The translations under genes and the position numbers were made by a program. Of a stretch of DNA of 64,000 nucleotides, positions 10,603-25,700 are shown one piece after another. This DNA is from Galbula dea (Eukaryota > Chordata > Aves > Piciformes > Galbulidae), in the NCBI GenBank assembly GCA_013399015.1, contig VWZX01005643.1:229711-293710 (forward strand), read 5' to 3'. The stretch's first letter is position 1, and each line of letters begins with the position of its first letter. The notes under the pieces were generated by a model, which was given only the letters and a program-made list of their open reading frames with translations, had not been told where the DNA came from and did no database searches.

Positions 10603-10716
10603 ATGGAGCTTCAGGATGCTATCTGGCATGAAAGTGGACATTTGGATACGATGTCTTTAAAAGGAACAGAGTATGTGAAGAAAAAAACCCTCCAGAAATA
10701 CAAAGTCGTCTGTGCT
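10603..10716 (+). CDS. ENPP3: ENPP3 coding exon 1
   Basis: Thirty-eight codons from ATG (A at -3, G at +4) encode the cytoplasmic tail and the start of the anchor (KYKVVCA). The donor is GTAAGT, phase 0. A second in-frame ATG lies at 10651 (codon 17). Confidence 0.95.
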
Positions 10717-13700
10717 GTAAGTAGATGCTGTTCTTCAGGGCTGCTAGCTTAACAAGTCTCAAATCTGCAAAGTTTGGAGAAGTTTCATTGTCTTAATATC
10801 ATCATTCAGGGCTTGATCACTGGTGCATGAAGTTTTACTGCATGAATGCACTAACTTCACCAGCAGATTTCTGAATTTCTTCTAGAAGTCATCACGTGAA
10901 TTTGTTCTTTTCTGGCAGTTCACTTTTTGTTTTACTACCATAACCTGAAAGTTCTTTTGCACAGCAAAGACACTACTTCCATACTTTGTTTTATACATAG
11001 GTATATGATTTTTTTAATTGTTTTGTTCTAGCCAATACAGTGTTAAGCTTTTATTTGTGACTACANCATCTGTAAACTGGAATCTGGAGAAAAATGACAG
11101 GTAGTGACTAAGACTCAAACTTAATTTTTAAAACAGTCCTATGAAAAAGAGAGTCAAATTATTACACTTTTTAATGCTGTCATCAGAACAATTTCACATA
11201 ACACAACTTCCTATGTTGTGCAAGGATTGCATAAATATAGGAGGTAAATATCAGAAATGGAGAAGATAAAATAAGAGACATTTTCTCCTTAGGTCTTCAG
11301 CTTAATTAAAGCAGTTTTCTTACCTTTACATGGATTAAGAATTACCAAAAGAGGTAAATAAATTGATTACTTCCTACTGTCTTTTCCCCAGCAAAGACTT
11401 CCCTGATTACAACATTTGACTGACCATAGGTTAAAAGTGCAATGTTAAGGTGTTGGCTTGTAAGCAGTTCACAAGATGAACGTTCTTGTGCCTCCCCTGC
11501 CCTCAGGCTTGGAATGTCTCCAATTTCTTGGTGAGCAAGTTCAGGGAAATTACTGATTCACAGGCTACCACACACTCCTAGAAATAAAAAAATCACACAG
11601 TTAATTTCTATTAAACATAATAATTGTGGACTTTAATTTTCCTGTTTCTGTGTGCCAGGTTCTGCTGTGTGCTTTGGTGGCTGTGTCTCTGGGACTAGGT
11701 TTAGGACTGGGACTGAACCGTGGAGACCAGGAGCAAGGTAAGTTTGTTATATTTTCAGCATAATTACTGCTGAAGCTAGATCTGGAAAAGACCTTCAGTA
11801 GAGCCTCTTTCATAGCATAATGTAGATGTTCTGTGAAAACTTATTATCTGTGAAAATAAAGTTAATGCATTTTTCAAATTGGATTGTATAAAAATAGTAC
11901 ACTAACAAGGTATACTTAAAAAACCTATCCTAAAGCACTGAGTGCTTTGCTTTTCTTTCCAGAAGTGTTAAACCTAGCTTACAACAGGTTTGTAAATTTT
12001 CTTATATTAATACTTTTAGGAAATTTGAGATAATGTATTTTCTAGAAGAGAGATCATTGGACCATCTTTGAGACTCATGCTTTGAATACATTTGGCATAG
12101 TTCAAGTGGCTACTGTTAAAACTGATCAATGAATTTTCTCTGAAAACTTCAATTTCTGTAGAGCTATGGTAAAAAGGGGATAATGGTTTGATTTGGTAGA
12201 ATGTTATTTTTTAGTCAGCAAAAGAAACTGGGGTCTATGGTCTTGGTGGAAGAGGTCTGGAAAGAGGTCAGGAGGATCTGGCATTCCGTATGTGAGTGCA
12301 GAGTTTACATTTGGTGATAGTACAATTGGTTCTATTTATATACTCAAGGTAAATTTCCTTGTAGCTCCTGTAAGTACACTGACTATTATAAATAAGTTAA
12401 TGAAATACTAAATTCCTGACCTTGCACAGTTAGGTAAATATTGTAAAGAAATTAGAAGCATGGCTTGCTAATTATGAAGGGCAGGAATAGTTCTGTTGCA
12501 GACAGGGGAACATTTTTATAGTTTTGTATTTATATTTTTTCTGACTTGGGCTTGACATTCCTTATCATTTTAAACCAGGCAGACTATCTGAACAGCTTTG
12601 AGTTGTTCAAAATCCAATGGATAGAAGAAAAAATAAATACCCTCAACTTCAGCCAGAAAAAACGCTGCCCAAATTTTGTAGGCAGTGCACCCTGCAAAAG
12701 CATGAACCTTTGCTAACTATGGTAGAATTACACAAGCACATCTGAGTAGTTAAACCTGCCCCTGTCTATGTTAGTGGGCAGGAAAGCTGGAAATGTGGGT
12801 GCTCAGAGCAATTCAAACAGTAGTTCTGCTGCACAGACAATGTCAACGCAAGTCTTGTCCTTGTGGAGGTTAGTGTGGAGCTTCAGGTCATGTTTGGAGA
12901 TTTGGGGTTATCCTCAACTGTCCTCAGGAGAGCCAGAGCTCTCTCTTTGCCCTACACAAAGGTGTCAGAGCTGTGGTGAGGAAATATGTCTCCATATCCA
13001 CAAAGCCCTGGTGTCACTGGGACCCTTTTCTTTCTTTTGATCAGGTACATTAGGGAATGTCCTCTTCCACCCCAGACCCAGAGATGAGCAGGGGAGATGC
13101 CAGTTTCCTCCTTCTCATGCTGGGAGGGTTAGAAACCTGGACATTGCCTCCCCTGCCTTTGGGAGACCTGCCACAGGCTCTGGGTGAGCACAGCTCAAGC
13201 AGCAGGCAGGACCTTCAACATTCTGAGGACTTCCTACAGCTTTTGTTTTGCTGACCTATGTGCTGGTGACTGTCTTGGAAAATGACCCGGGAAACGGATT
13301 TGGGAAATGATTCAGCACATTTCTCCCCACATCTTGTGTCCATGATACATTTAACTGACCTGTTTGGGGATGGAATTATGTGACCACTTATTTATACTGC
13401 CTTCTCCTTACAGTCAGCTGCAGACACAAGTGCAGTGAGACAAACAGGCAAGAAGTGCTCGGCTGCCAGTGTGACAGCGGCTGCAAGGAGCGTGAAGACT
13501 GCTGCTGGGACTATGAGGACACATGTGTGGAGCCAAGTAGGTTCCCCTCCAGGCAGTGTTCACTGGTTTTCCTTTTTATTTTGAGAGGGTTTTTTTTCAT
13601 GTGATACTAATAGGAAAAGGATAAATTCTTGCATTTACCCAGACATGCAGAAGTTATGTATGTATCCCTCATGGAGAAGGGATGGGGTGGTGTACAGCTC

Positions 13701-16700
13701 AGATGGCTAAAGGGCCCCGTGTCTTGGTGACCTGGCAGGACACAAAATCTTCCTGTGTCTTGCTCAAATCAAATCCCTGTAATATTGTCCCCCATGGATA
13801 ACCAAAGCATTTGCAGTGTGTATTTCCTGGCCCAGATAAAGCTGTGATGAGCATGAGTGGAAATCATAGGCTATTTTTGTCTAGGACCCTGGAATGGTGC
13901 CTCTGGTCTGGTAACACAGAAGGGGCGTGGGGTTGGAGAAGAGCACTCATCTTGCAGGGGTCTGGCCTGGCTCTGCATTGAGGCTAGACTCCCTTCCAGA
14001 TACTCTCTCTGCTCTCCAAGAAGCTGCTTGGATGTTTCTTCATCTTTATCTATTTTCTGCTAAGAATTACATGAAACAGCAGGAAAAAGATGAACTTCCT
14101 TTTCTTTCTCTTTGCAAGAAATATGGGTTTGATTATTTATTTATTTTTAGAGCTTCCTGGAAGGGTGGAAGACATTGGAAAAGGAAACTTTGGGGACAGC
14201 TTTGTAAAATAAATGATTCTATGTCTCTATGTTACCATTCAATGGCTGCAGAAATAGGCTTTATGTTTTAAATGAAATCTTAAGTTTTCCTTTCAGATAA
14301 AACTTCTAAAGTTTTAAACTTCTAAAGCATCTCAAGCAGGACATGTACATTATAATTTAACATAGTCTTTACCTGTTTGAGTGATTTCCACCCAGAGGAG
14401 TTTACATCAGGTTCTGTGAACCAAATCATGATCTTTTTCTTCCAATTTTCAGCCCGATCCTGGAGGTGCACGAATTTCCGTTGCGGTGAGACAAGGATAC
14501 CTGGAAGTTACTGTTCTTGTTCTGATGACTGCCTGCAGAAAAAAGACTGCTGTGTAAACTACAACAGTGTTTGCAAAGGTAAATAAGAAGTAAATAATTA
14601 ATAATAATATGTCTATATACATATAAATTGTCCTGTGAGATAAATAGATGGGCAAACATGGCAAATATAAAGGTAGATGCATTTGTTTCTCAAGACTAGA
14701 GGCTCACAGTGATCTTGGAAAAAGATGTTTTGAGGTGAAGGTTTTGGTATTGTTGGCTGGGAAAAGATGGTTTCTGGAGAGCAATGTGAATGTGTGTCAT
14801 TCATAAGAAAGACAGAGTGTTTTGATTATTGCAGCAATATTCCCAGTATGGATTTTGGGCTTGTTTCTTTCTTTTTTGTTTTTCTGAAACACATGGAGAG
14901 AGGATTCCTGCTTCAAACTTCATGGAACCCAAAGTACTATTGCAGTAAACATTCCTAATCTAAAATTTCTCATTCTTTTTATAACAAATTATTTTTCAGA
15001 TGGGTTTTCATATTTTTTTTACTTTTTTTTTTGAGTTTTTTAAATTTTTTTTTTAAGTTTTACTTTTATTTCTGAGTATCTCTGTTCATGGCTTATTCTT
15101 TCATAATGTCTCTGGCCAAACACATAAAGAATAGCACTGGTAAAACTGGATTACAGGATTGATACCTGAGGATGAGATCTTCCAGTTGTTATCTTTGTCT
15201 TTTGCTGAAATGTTCCTCTTCTTATCTCAACCACTCTGCATCCCTATAAGGTGTGAAAATCCCACTTTACAGACATCACTCTCTTATTGACCTCCCTTAT
15301 TTCTTCAAAAGAGATGGGCAAACGTTTTCATAAGTGAATATAGCTGTGAAGCAGGTGGAGAGTATTCAAAGGAGAATAGGAAAAAAAAATTACTTGACAT
15401 TTAGAAGCCATGGTCAACAAGGAAAGATTACAGAAAGAAAAAGGGAAAAAAATGGCTAAAGGGAGCCCTGGCAACCATGTCTAAATGTGTCAGTGGTATC
15501 TGCAAAATAAAAGGCAGTGATCTAGTGTGAACAGGATATAGTTTGAGTGTTTCCCATTTAAAATTATATAAAGCTTAGGCTAAGTTTTCACAGTGATTTC
15601 TTCTTATTGTCTGTTTTCTTGTCTGTGTAGTATTTGTGCTTTGGTTTTAACTTACAGTTGTAAGCATTGGCCCTTTCAGGGTTTGAGGGTGTAATAGGTT
15701 GCACTAAGTGATTTCTAAAGGTATCTTTATCCCTACATTCCTATAATTCTGTATTGAAGCAGAAAAAGTACCAGAAAGAGCTCTATAAAGATCAACCAGG
15801 AAACTCATTGTTTGTGTGAGGGTTTCTAATGCTGACTCAGTATTTTCTTTTGTCCTTTTAGGTGAAATATCTTGGGTGGAAGAACCATGTGAAACCCTTG
15901 AAACTCCTCAGTGTCCAGCAGGGTAGGATAAAACAATTTTGTCATCTTAGCAAATAAAGTCATTGTGATGGTCAGAAATACTCCACTGGCCTGAAACTGG
16001 TCTTCTTGAGGGTTTTATATTTACTGAGAATGAGGTTCCTGTCCTGAGGAATACTCTATAGAAGTGGTTTGTGGTTAGCAATGTTTTGTTCTTTTTAAAA
16101 CCTTTGTCATGTAGTTGAACATTCATTTATTGTTTACTATTTAGAGCAGAGTACAGGAGTTCAAATCCAAATGGAAAGTCAGTTTGAAAAGACCTGGAAA
16201 AATTGTTAAGAGTTATCTCAAGCTTCAGATATCACAAATTGTCCCTAGTCCATTTTATGTTACCACATTGAAACATGGTAATTCTGATGGTTACAGTCTT
16301 TGTGCAGTATTGTAGAATCAGAGGTAGAGCCTAGGCAGAAACAGAGTTAGAAAAGTTGATCTCAGAGACAACTAGATTCTCTTCTGGTTCAGTTATGACA
16401 CTTGTGATGTTATCCATTATTCAACCTTTTTTACTGCCAATTTAGTTTAATTATACCAATAATATCTCTAGTATTGTGGCCTTTTCAGGGGTTCCTGAAT
16501 GAGCCTCTCAACACAGATACATAAAAATGTGCTTTTTGTTAAGCAAAATAAGTTGTTTGCTAACAACTTGCCAAGTTAACACAGTTTCATAGGCTAAAGC
16601 TTGGAAACTAGTGGAGGAGGACTTTAAGTGCTGTAGACAGCATTGCTGTATAAAGCTCCTTAAATTCAGATTCAATCAGGATGCTGTCTTATACAAACTG

Positions 16701-19700
16701 TTGATGCCAGTGTACTTCTGTGTTTTGAATGACCACTGTGAATCAGAAACAAACTGGAACAGTGATTACTGCCTGGTGTGAATATGTAACATTTTTTGAC
16801 AGTTGTCACTCAAAGTACTATTCCAAAGTCATCAGTAGCTGTGTTTTATCAATCATTTTCTCCCCCAATATTTTTCAGTCCTATTCAGTGAACCATTCCT
16901 ATAAATCAAAAATAGTTGTGGGGGCTTTTTAAGATAATACTTATAGAGAAGCCTACTTCAAACAACATTTTGAGTTTAATTATATGTTTACAATTTCCAT
17001 GTTTCTTTATATTGCTTTGAAGAGACTTTGGAATTAATGATGGTTAACAGAAAGACTGAATTCTCAGAACTGGAGGACTTGATCCTACTGATTTTGTCGC
17101 TTGGTGTCACTTGCTATAGCATCTACACTTCATAGCTTCTAACACATTTTCCTTTAGGAGTCCTTTTAAGTTGGTTAAGAGAAAGAATCTTTAAAAACTT
17201 TGAAGTTTATTTTCACAGCTAGCACCTGCTACTTAGAATTTTTGTAGCAAGAATTTAAACACTTCTAGAGATCAGTTGCTGTTTGTGCCTATTTTATCAT
17301 ACCTACTGTATGAAGTAAAATCTGAGCCCTTTATCCTTTTTTTTCTTACATAAAGGCTTACCCTAAACACATTAGCAGCTGCTGCATTCTTTTTGTAGCT
17401 TTGAGTTCAGTTAGGGAGAGGTCTTGATGAAAAGAAGTGTTCTCCAGCCCCATGAGAGCTGGGAAACTTGAAAGATTAAACTCACAGAGAACAGGGACTG
17501 TTTAGTGATACCTTCACAGATGGAATGTGGTAAGGTGAGCACAAACCTGGCATTGCAAAGAGATTACATTTCTCAGTACTGAGGCCAATTGACCCTGACT
17601 GCTTGCTGGATGGCTGCTGTACTTCTACAATCTTTGTGCAGCTGCTGTGAAAGATTATTTCAGATGCATTAAGAGACAAGAGACAAAATTCATCACATTA
17701 CTATATATAAATTAAATTAATGCATTTGTATTTATTTGTATTTGTGATTAAATACTTGAAATGAAAAGATTAACAAAATCTAATTTCTTTTTCTAGGTTC
17801 TTTATATACTGAGTATCTTGTATTTTATTCCTCCAGTGTTGTTTTTTGGTTGGTTTTGGGTTTTTTTTCAAGGAAAGTTGTGTATTAGCTCTTAAAATTG
17901 AACTATTTGTTTACTTTCCACTGGGCAGTACATGGAAATTTTGGGTCCTGCTTTTAAAATTAACATTTCTATTGTTAAAGATCTTAACAAGCTGCCAACT
18001 CTCCAAGCTCCTTCATGATGACAAACTCCTATTTTCTTGTAGGTTTGATCTACCTCCACTTATCCTCTTTTCAATGGATGGGTTTAGAGCAGAATACTTG
18101 CAAACTTGGAGTTCTTTGCTGCCAAACATTGAAAAACTCAGTAAGTTACTAAGAGTGCTTTGACTATTTTCTTTTAAAGTCTGCATGCAACTTCACAAGT
18201 CCCTTTTGCTCCTGTCATGCATATGTGCTGTTCAGTGATACAAAAATCACAGATCAGGTCTCCCTCATCAGTTGTATATTTTCAGTATTTTATATTCTAC
18301 TTTAATTCTTGTATTTGAGTGCACAGCAAACATGAATTTTTTTAACAATGCCTCTAATACAGGTCAGCAGCTTTTTATTAAGTAAATAGTTTTATATATA
18401 CTTTCAAATACAGTTTAAGTCTGAATAAATATTCCAGAAGAGGATTTCCTACATTCTCTGTAATCCATTGAAAAAATCTAGCTGATAAAGAGATCATCAT
18501 TGAAGTATAATGCAAAGGTAAAATGCTTTGGGTTATTGGGAGATTTTGCTCAAATATGTGTTTTTCCAAGTCAGATACTTTAAGATATTAAAGAGAAGCT
18601 GCATATTTAAAGCTATGCCAATGAATATTGTTATATTATACCTAAATGCAATGTAGTTTATATATTGGTATAATACTGATACAATTGTAGTAAGGTTCTA
18701 GTAACTGTTTCCCAGTATTTTTAAATAGTGGGAAGAGTAGGTTGAAGATCTTGAGCTTGTGCTGCAAAGGGCTCTAAAGAGTGAGACCCACTAGCTTACA
18801 TTTCATTAAAATTAGATTCCTGAAAAGTGATGCCATGTTTGGAGAAGAAGGTAAGACACCTTGGGTGGAATTCAGTCCAAAGCAGGACACCTATGTTTAG
18901 ATATGTTCTTGGAGGTGTCTGTATGTGAGATATCTACATGCTCACTCTAGTCAGCACATTAATGGTTAGTACAGTCTGTACAGTGCAGTGCAAAATCCAA
19001 GAGAGCAAGTCAGCCCAAACAACAGACAGAGGGTGCCACAGGACAAATTGTTGTCTTAACCTATGTTCCTAGTATACTTGAGAGCAGTTCTTGGTGTTCT
19101 TCAGCAGCTATGTCAGGACACAGATCTCTTGATGATCTTGCATCACGCTGCCAACTTTCATGCAGATGTGTTGGATAACTGAGGCTATCTCAAAAGTCAC
19201 CAGACTTCAATGCTTAAGCAACTGGGACCTTTCAATGCACCTGGTCACCAGAGAGCTCTGCAGAATATTCTGCCAGGGCTAACCTGAGGCTTCAGCCTCA
19301 TTGCCTAAACATATATGTCTAGTGCCATTTTGGATCTCAGAAGTATCTGAGACACTCATTTGGATTGGCAGACAGGATGTAAAAGCAACTTTTGAAGGGC
19401 AGGCAGGATCATTAAAGATGTCTTAAGGGATCCATCTAGGCTTTGGGCAGCTGAAATGGGTGTCCAAGGCTCATTGACTGCAATGGGATAGTAGGTCTTG
19501 CTCACAAGGAGACACTAACATGTATGCATCTTAATTTGAAGTCACATTTCCTCTCTAATAGCACAGCCACTGAAAGTGATGATTTTGTTTGTTTGTTTTT
19601 AAGGCTGTTAGCTTTCAACTAAAAGAAAAATTATAAGCAAATCTGTATTAATTGCATGATCTGTTGCAGAAACATGTGGCACACATTCAAAATATATGAG

Positions 19701-22700
19701 AGCTGTTTACCCCACAAAAACCTTTCCAAACCACTATACTATTGTCACAGTAAGTGAGAATTTGCTATTTTTCCTTTTCATTATCTGGATGACATAGAAA
19801 GGATTTTGTGGTGCCAATCTTCTCAAGAGACATGGGAACTCAAGCTATAGGAGTAAAAAATGGAGATGGATGCTGAGATAGTACAGGCAGGTGTGGTCTG
19901 TGTGGCTATATATGTATGTTATCTGATTCTGAGCTGATTTTTGGTCTTTGTCGGTCTAGCTGGATACAGGAGAGTATGGGTGAGGACATAGGCATTTGGT
20001 GAGTGTGTGTTAGGATGGGTTTGGCAGCTGCTACACAGCCACATGGCATAGGTGGCACTTTATAGCACATCAAGTTTAAATTGGGCTGTGGAGAAAATGG
20101 GGAAACTCAACAGAACTTGTCAGGCACATTGAATTCCTTGAGAGGAATCTGATGATCTGTGTGAGATAAGAAGGTGTATTCTGTTCCCATGATGAAACAG
20201 CCCTAAAAATAATTGCATCACAAAATAATTTAGGCTCCATTTGATTTCAAGATTCAGTGGTGGCTTTTTTTCTTTGTTTGTTTTCATTTTGCAGGGATTG
20301 TATCCAGAATCTCATGGTATTATTGATAACAACATGTATGATGTAGTCTTGAACGCACATTTCTCGCTTTCGGGGACGGAAAAATTCAAACCTTCATGGT
20401 GGAAGGGGCAGCCAGTAGGTTTCTTTCTCATCATGGTATTCCTTTACACCTAGAGTGGCTCATGCTATGTTATAAAACAAAACAAAAAGAGGAGGGAAGG
20501 GGAGGGGAGGAGAGGAGAGGAAAGGAGAGGAGAGGAGAGGAGAGGAGAGGAGAGAGGAGAGGAGAATTTTCATTGGAAGGGACCTACAACAATCTTCTAG
20601 TCCAGCTGTCTAAGCAGTTCAGGGCTGACCAAAAGTTAAAGCATGTTATTAAGGATGTTGCCTGTCCCGGTGTTTGACCACCCTCTCTGTAAAGAAATGT
20701 TTCTTACTGTTAAGTCTGAATATAACTGACCCAGCTTTGAACCATTCTTCTATTGCACTGGCATTTACCACAGGATAAAAGATGTTGCCAGGTAGATGAA
20801 TTTTTTCTATGCTGAGACAACCCAAGAAATGTCAACATCATGGCTTACATGCTGCTAATGTTCCTTCAGAATGTCTCTGTAGAAAACAAACTTCAAATTA
20901 CATACAGTCATTAGGCCATTATGTAATGTGTGAAAGAAGACAGGGAAATGCATGCTTGCAGCCCATTTAGCTCATCCAATTATGTAGTTTTACTTTGGTG
21001 ATTTGAGATCCTTAAATTGCCTGAAATTCATTTATTTGTATCTTTACCTACAGATCTGGCTAACTGCAATGTCCCAAAACTTGAAAGCAGGCACTTTCTT
21101 TTGGCCAGGCTCTGATGTTCCAATTAATGGAACATACCCCACCTTGTACAAAGTATACAATGGGTAAGTTTTTACAGAGCTTGCAGTAAATTCCTGCAAT
21201 TACTATAAAAATCCAAATTCCCATATGACAGTTGAGGGAAATGAAATATAAGTTGTTTTGACAACAGTCTGAGAGGTAAGTCCATACACGCTGGAAAGAA
21301 TAAAAATTATCCTGACTAGCACTTTAGGTTTATGTTCTCAACCTGCAATCTCTTTTTTTTTTGCAGGTATTTAATGATAAATTAAATAATTATTCATTTT
21401 AATATGAATTGACTACTCATATTAGAAATAGAAGTACTCCCATCAACATCACATGGCTTTGTTTGCAAAGTCATGATCTGTTTAATTTGCCATTAAAAGT
21501 GAGTTGTGTTCAACCAAAAGTAAAAGTAATAAAAATGCTTGCTGGTACCTTGCTAAGATGCATCCTTCTTGAAATCCAAATCTGTAGCTTTATTGTATGA
21601 TTAGAGGGTAGACACTTTCTCTGTTTCTTGGAATTAGAATGGCTTTTCAGAAATGCCTTCTTCACATTAATTATTTTTATTTTTTTTTCCCAGTTCAGTT
21701 ACATATGAACAGAGAATTTCAGAAATATTGCAATGGCTTGATTATACCAAATCTGAGAGGTAATGCCTACTAATATCTAACTGGTTTGTGATACTATAGC
21801 ATAGAAAAGTTTTAACATTTACCAGTTGGAATTTCTATTGGTGACTGTGAAACAAGGAATCTTCCTCATCATTTCAAAAGATAATTTGCTTAATTTAAGG
21901 TTTAAAGCTGTTCTAGAAGTATAGCTAATCACATTCAGGATGAGCCTGTAGATACAGAAGACAAAAAAGTGAACATATATCTGAGTGGGATGTATTGCTG
22001 TATCAGCTTTCTTTTATTGTTTTGCCTTTTGTCTTGGTGCATGGCCTAGAGGAAATGTAGAGCATTCAGTTTCTACTCCAAGTGTATGTCTAAAAGGTTT
22101 CATCTGAAATATATTGCAAAAGAAAGGTTAAATGTCTGAAATTACAGACAGTAATTCAGGATGCAAAGTAGATATCACTACCAATTGTGGTGCTCAGCTT
22201 TGTGACACATAAACAAATGAAATCTTTTATGCAATGATTTAACAAGTTCCTAATATAGTTGCAGTCAGGAGAGGCTCTCAAGAACCTCTCTGCTTCATCA
22301 GGAGGAGATCATTTAGGTGGTAGTTCCATTTACAACTCAAAAAGGATCAGCTTGCTCTGCTGCCTGACTTCTTGGAGGCTCTCAGTGTGATTTGCAGATA
22401 TCCTTAAAGGCACTGGATACTGAAATTGTAACTTCAAATAGTCTATATTCTTTAATTACAAAGCTCAGAGGAAGTTGAGTGATTATAATTCTTCTGTGGA
22501 CCTGGATGACTAAGGTATAAAGAAGTTATTTATGATTCCATTTTAGTTTCATTTAATGTTATTTTTTTAAAGTAAAAGACTTCTTTTGAAATGTCTCCAA
22601 ATTTCATAACATTCCATTCTTATTTATTTCTGACTCAAGACCTGATTTCTACACTTTATATATTGAAAAACCAGATTCTTCTGGTCATTCATTTGGACCA

Positions 22701-25700
22701 GTTAGCAGTGGTGTAAGTAGTTTTTGTGTTTTTCTTAAACTAAATCACACTAAAAATGATGCTGTACTATGAACTTAACCAACTCATAAAGTTGGGTAGT
22801 AGATCAAAAATCACTATGATTGTTTTATGAATATTTGTTAAGAACTCTTGCATGTGCTTGAGCCCATTGTTATGATTCCAATATTGTGTGTGAGTCAGAA
22901 GATCTGTAAACCAAACAGACCAGCAGAAAATAATTTCAAATCACACTATTAGAAATAACATTACTGGTTGTAATTAGACTGGACTTGAATTTTATTCCCA
23001 ACTGGTATTTGGAAGCTTGTGGCCAGGTAAATCCTCAGAACTGTCTTATTTATGCTGTACTTCAGTGTAACTTAATTTGTAACTGAAAAATCATACATTT
23101 TTACTTACATGCAGGCAAAAAGTTTGGTCATTAAGGAGCTTAGGACTTGTCATATCAACTCCTTCCTGGAATAGTCTTATTCAATATGTTTGAAAGTGGT
23201 CTTCAGCAAAAGGCCTTGTTGTAGTGGACAGGGACAGAAAAAGTGATTTTGTAGGGAGGATAGTTTTAAGCTCCCTCACTGCAAAGGGAACTCCATTAAT
23301 CTTTGTGCATAAAGGACTTAAACCCTCATTACTCTAAGTTTAATTGTGTATTTGTATATTGTCCACCCATGTAAGACATTCCAGAGGTTGCAGCAGAGTG
23401 AAGGGAACAAGAAAGGTGCAGGTAGTCAGATGTGGAGTCCTCAGGCTCAGTTGAGTAGTTTCCTTGCTGTAGGACTTGCAGAAAACTGTAAGTCAGCTGT
23501 GCCAGCTAGGGAAGAGCCATCCTCTATGAATGGCTGCAGGCTGGCTTCTGCTGGATTTCTTGTTGGATGCTTCACTGGTCTTATAGATAATACATATGTG
23601 TGAATATTTTTGCAACTGCTTAATTTTAGTACAATGACTGTTCATAGTAGAAGAAAAATTGTATTTAATGTTATAAATCTGATAGTGTATATAAATTCAG
23701 GAGTAAGGAACAAACTTGATCTGAATATGTCAATTTTTCTCTTTCAATAAACATGTTTTAAAGCTCCTTCTGTCTAAGGTAATGGGAAAAAAAAGTGAGT
23801 CTTTTTTTAAAGTTGCATATTCTGTGGCTAAAAGGTGGAATTCTGCACATCTATAGTTATTGGTGATGGAAAAAGAGAAGAAACAGCAATATTGATCACC
23901 TGAAAACTAACAGAAAAGCTCATTTGCTTCAGACTTTGCTGATTATGTTGAAGTGAGAACTTGAAATCAGAAAGAATAATTCTAATGGCTGGTTTATCTC
24001 ACAGGTAATCAAAGCCTTACAGGTAGCAGACCAAACACTGGGGATGCTAATGGATGGGCTTAAACAAAGAAACTTGCACAAGTGTGTAAACCTCATTGTT
24101 TTAGCTGATCATGGTAATGTATGCACTTCTTTTTTCTATATAAGTTTTACTAAGCCATTGTTTTCTTCCTCTGCATAATGTGTGCTCATTGATTTTAGTC
24201 TGTTTTGTACTTCACTTTACCTTCCTTGCCATTTATTGTATATAAAAAGTGACTGTTTCTATGTTGTCCTTTAGGGATGGAGAAGACCTACTGCAGTCAG
24301 TTAGAGTACATGACTAATTACTTCAAACAGATTAATTTCTACATGTATGGGGGCCCTGCAGCTCGCATTCGAGCAAAAAATGTTCCCAAGGACTATTTCA
24401 CCTGTAAGTTTGGGCAAATCATGGGATTGTACAATCAACATAACAGGAAATAAGTAAATAAATAAATGAGGAAAATAGATAACCAGGAGCAATCAGCAGA
24501 GTCAACAGCTTTCTGTTCCACTTAACCTGGCTTAAGCATTCATGGAAGTTTTGCTTATATGATTTTGGTTTGGTTTGGGTTTTTATTTCCCAGAACAACC
24601 CCTTTAGATGAAAATGAAGGTTAGAAAAGTTTGTTGGAGACTCTTCATTGTATTTTCTTAGCATGTGAAAAGATGAAGTAAAGATAGTTTTATTGTCCTG
24701 AGCTGGAACTTCAGGTCTTTCGTAAGCATATTGCTCTTCACAGGTTTCTTGCACAATATTGGCAGAGTCAGACTCCTTGAAGCTGTGACTAGCTCTGACT
24801 GTGTGCACAAAGTTACAGAATCTGATTCCTGGCACAGTAAGATCTAAGCCACCCTTCAGCCTTTTAGCTAGTATCACAAAAGGACACAAAATTAAAGCTA
24901 CGTGAGCTGACCCTGACTCAGAATAGACACTCTGCTATCAGACCGAAAAATAAATAATCTCAAAACTTCCTGTATCAGGGTAAAGAATGGAGAGAGGTAA
25001 AACCATGGAGGTGCTCTGTTTTATGAGTTTGTAAAACACACAAAATACTCTGAAGGGCATAATTCTTGCAGATCTTAAGTAAGAGTTGGGATCCCATTGC
25101 ACTTTTTATTTACCTTTTTAAATGATATTTATATTTGTAGGCATAATCTTTATACAACATAAACCAGACTTGGTTTAAGTAGAAAACAATCTTAGACAGG
25201 AGCTTAGTAATAAACACAGGAAAGAATAATCATGTTTGGTGCATGTCTTAATCTCAATATAATTATCCACTCATTTCCTCTCATGGTCTTACCTTTTCAG
25301 AAGGAATTTTCCTTCAGTAAAGTATCCAGATTAGTTTTGGGTTTTTTTTGAAAGCCAGTGTCAAAAGGTTAAAGTCACTCTTTGAAAATGTGGAAGGACT
25401 AAAGCAGACTGGAATTTTCTCTGTGACTGCTTCTGGAAGTGAAATACAAGACCTAGTTCAATATGAAAAAGCTTATACTTCAAACAGAGGTTAGATTTGT
25501 TCTGATGTTATGTTAGCTTTCTACAATCTGTCTTGATTTACCCAAAGTGCTAGGTACTTCCACCAGCTACCACACAGTAGTTTTCATAGGAAACATAATA
25601 TTCCTTCCCATGAAAGGTCATTGTTGCCATAATCTTCACAGGCTAACAAATTCAGTTTTACAGACAAAAAAGCATGTTGATATTTTTCTCATGAGGCTTT

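Noticed and set aside
24419..24889. 156-residue minus-strand ORF
   Set aside because: It lies in ENPP3 intron 13, antisense, with no domain features or conservation that I can see.
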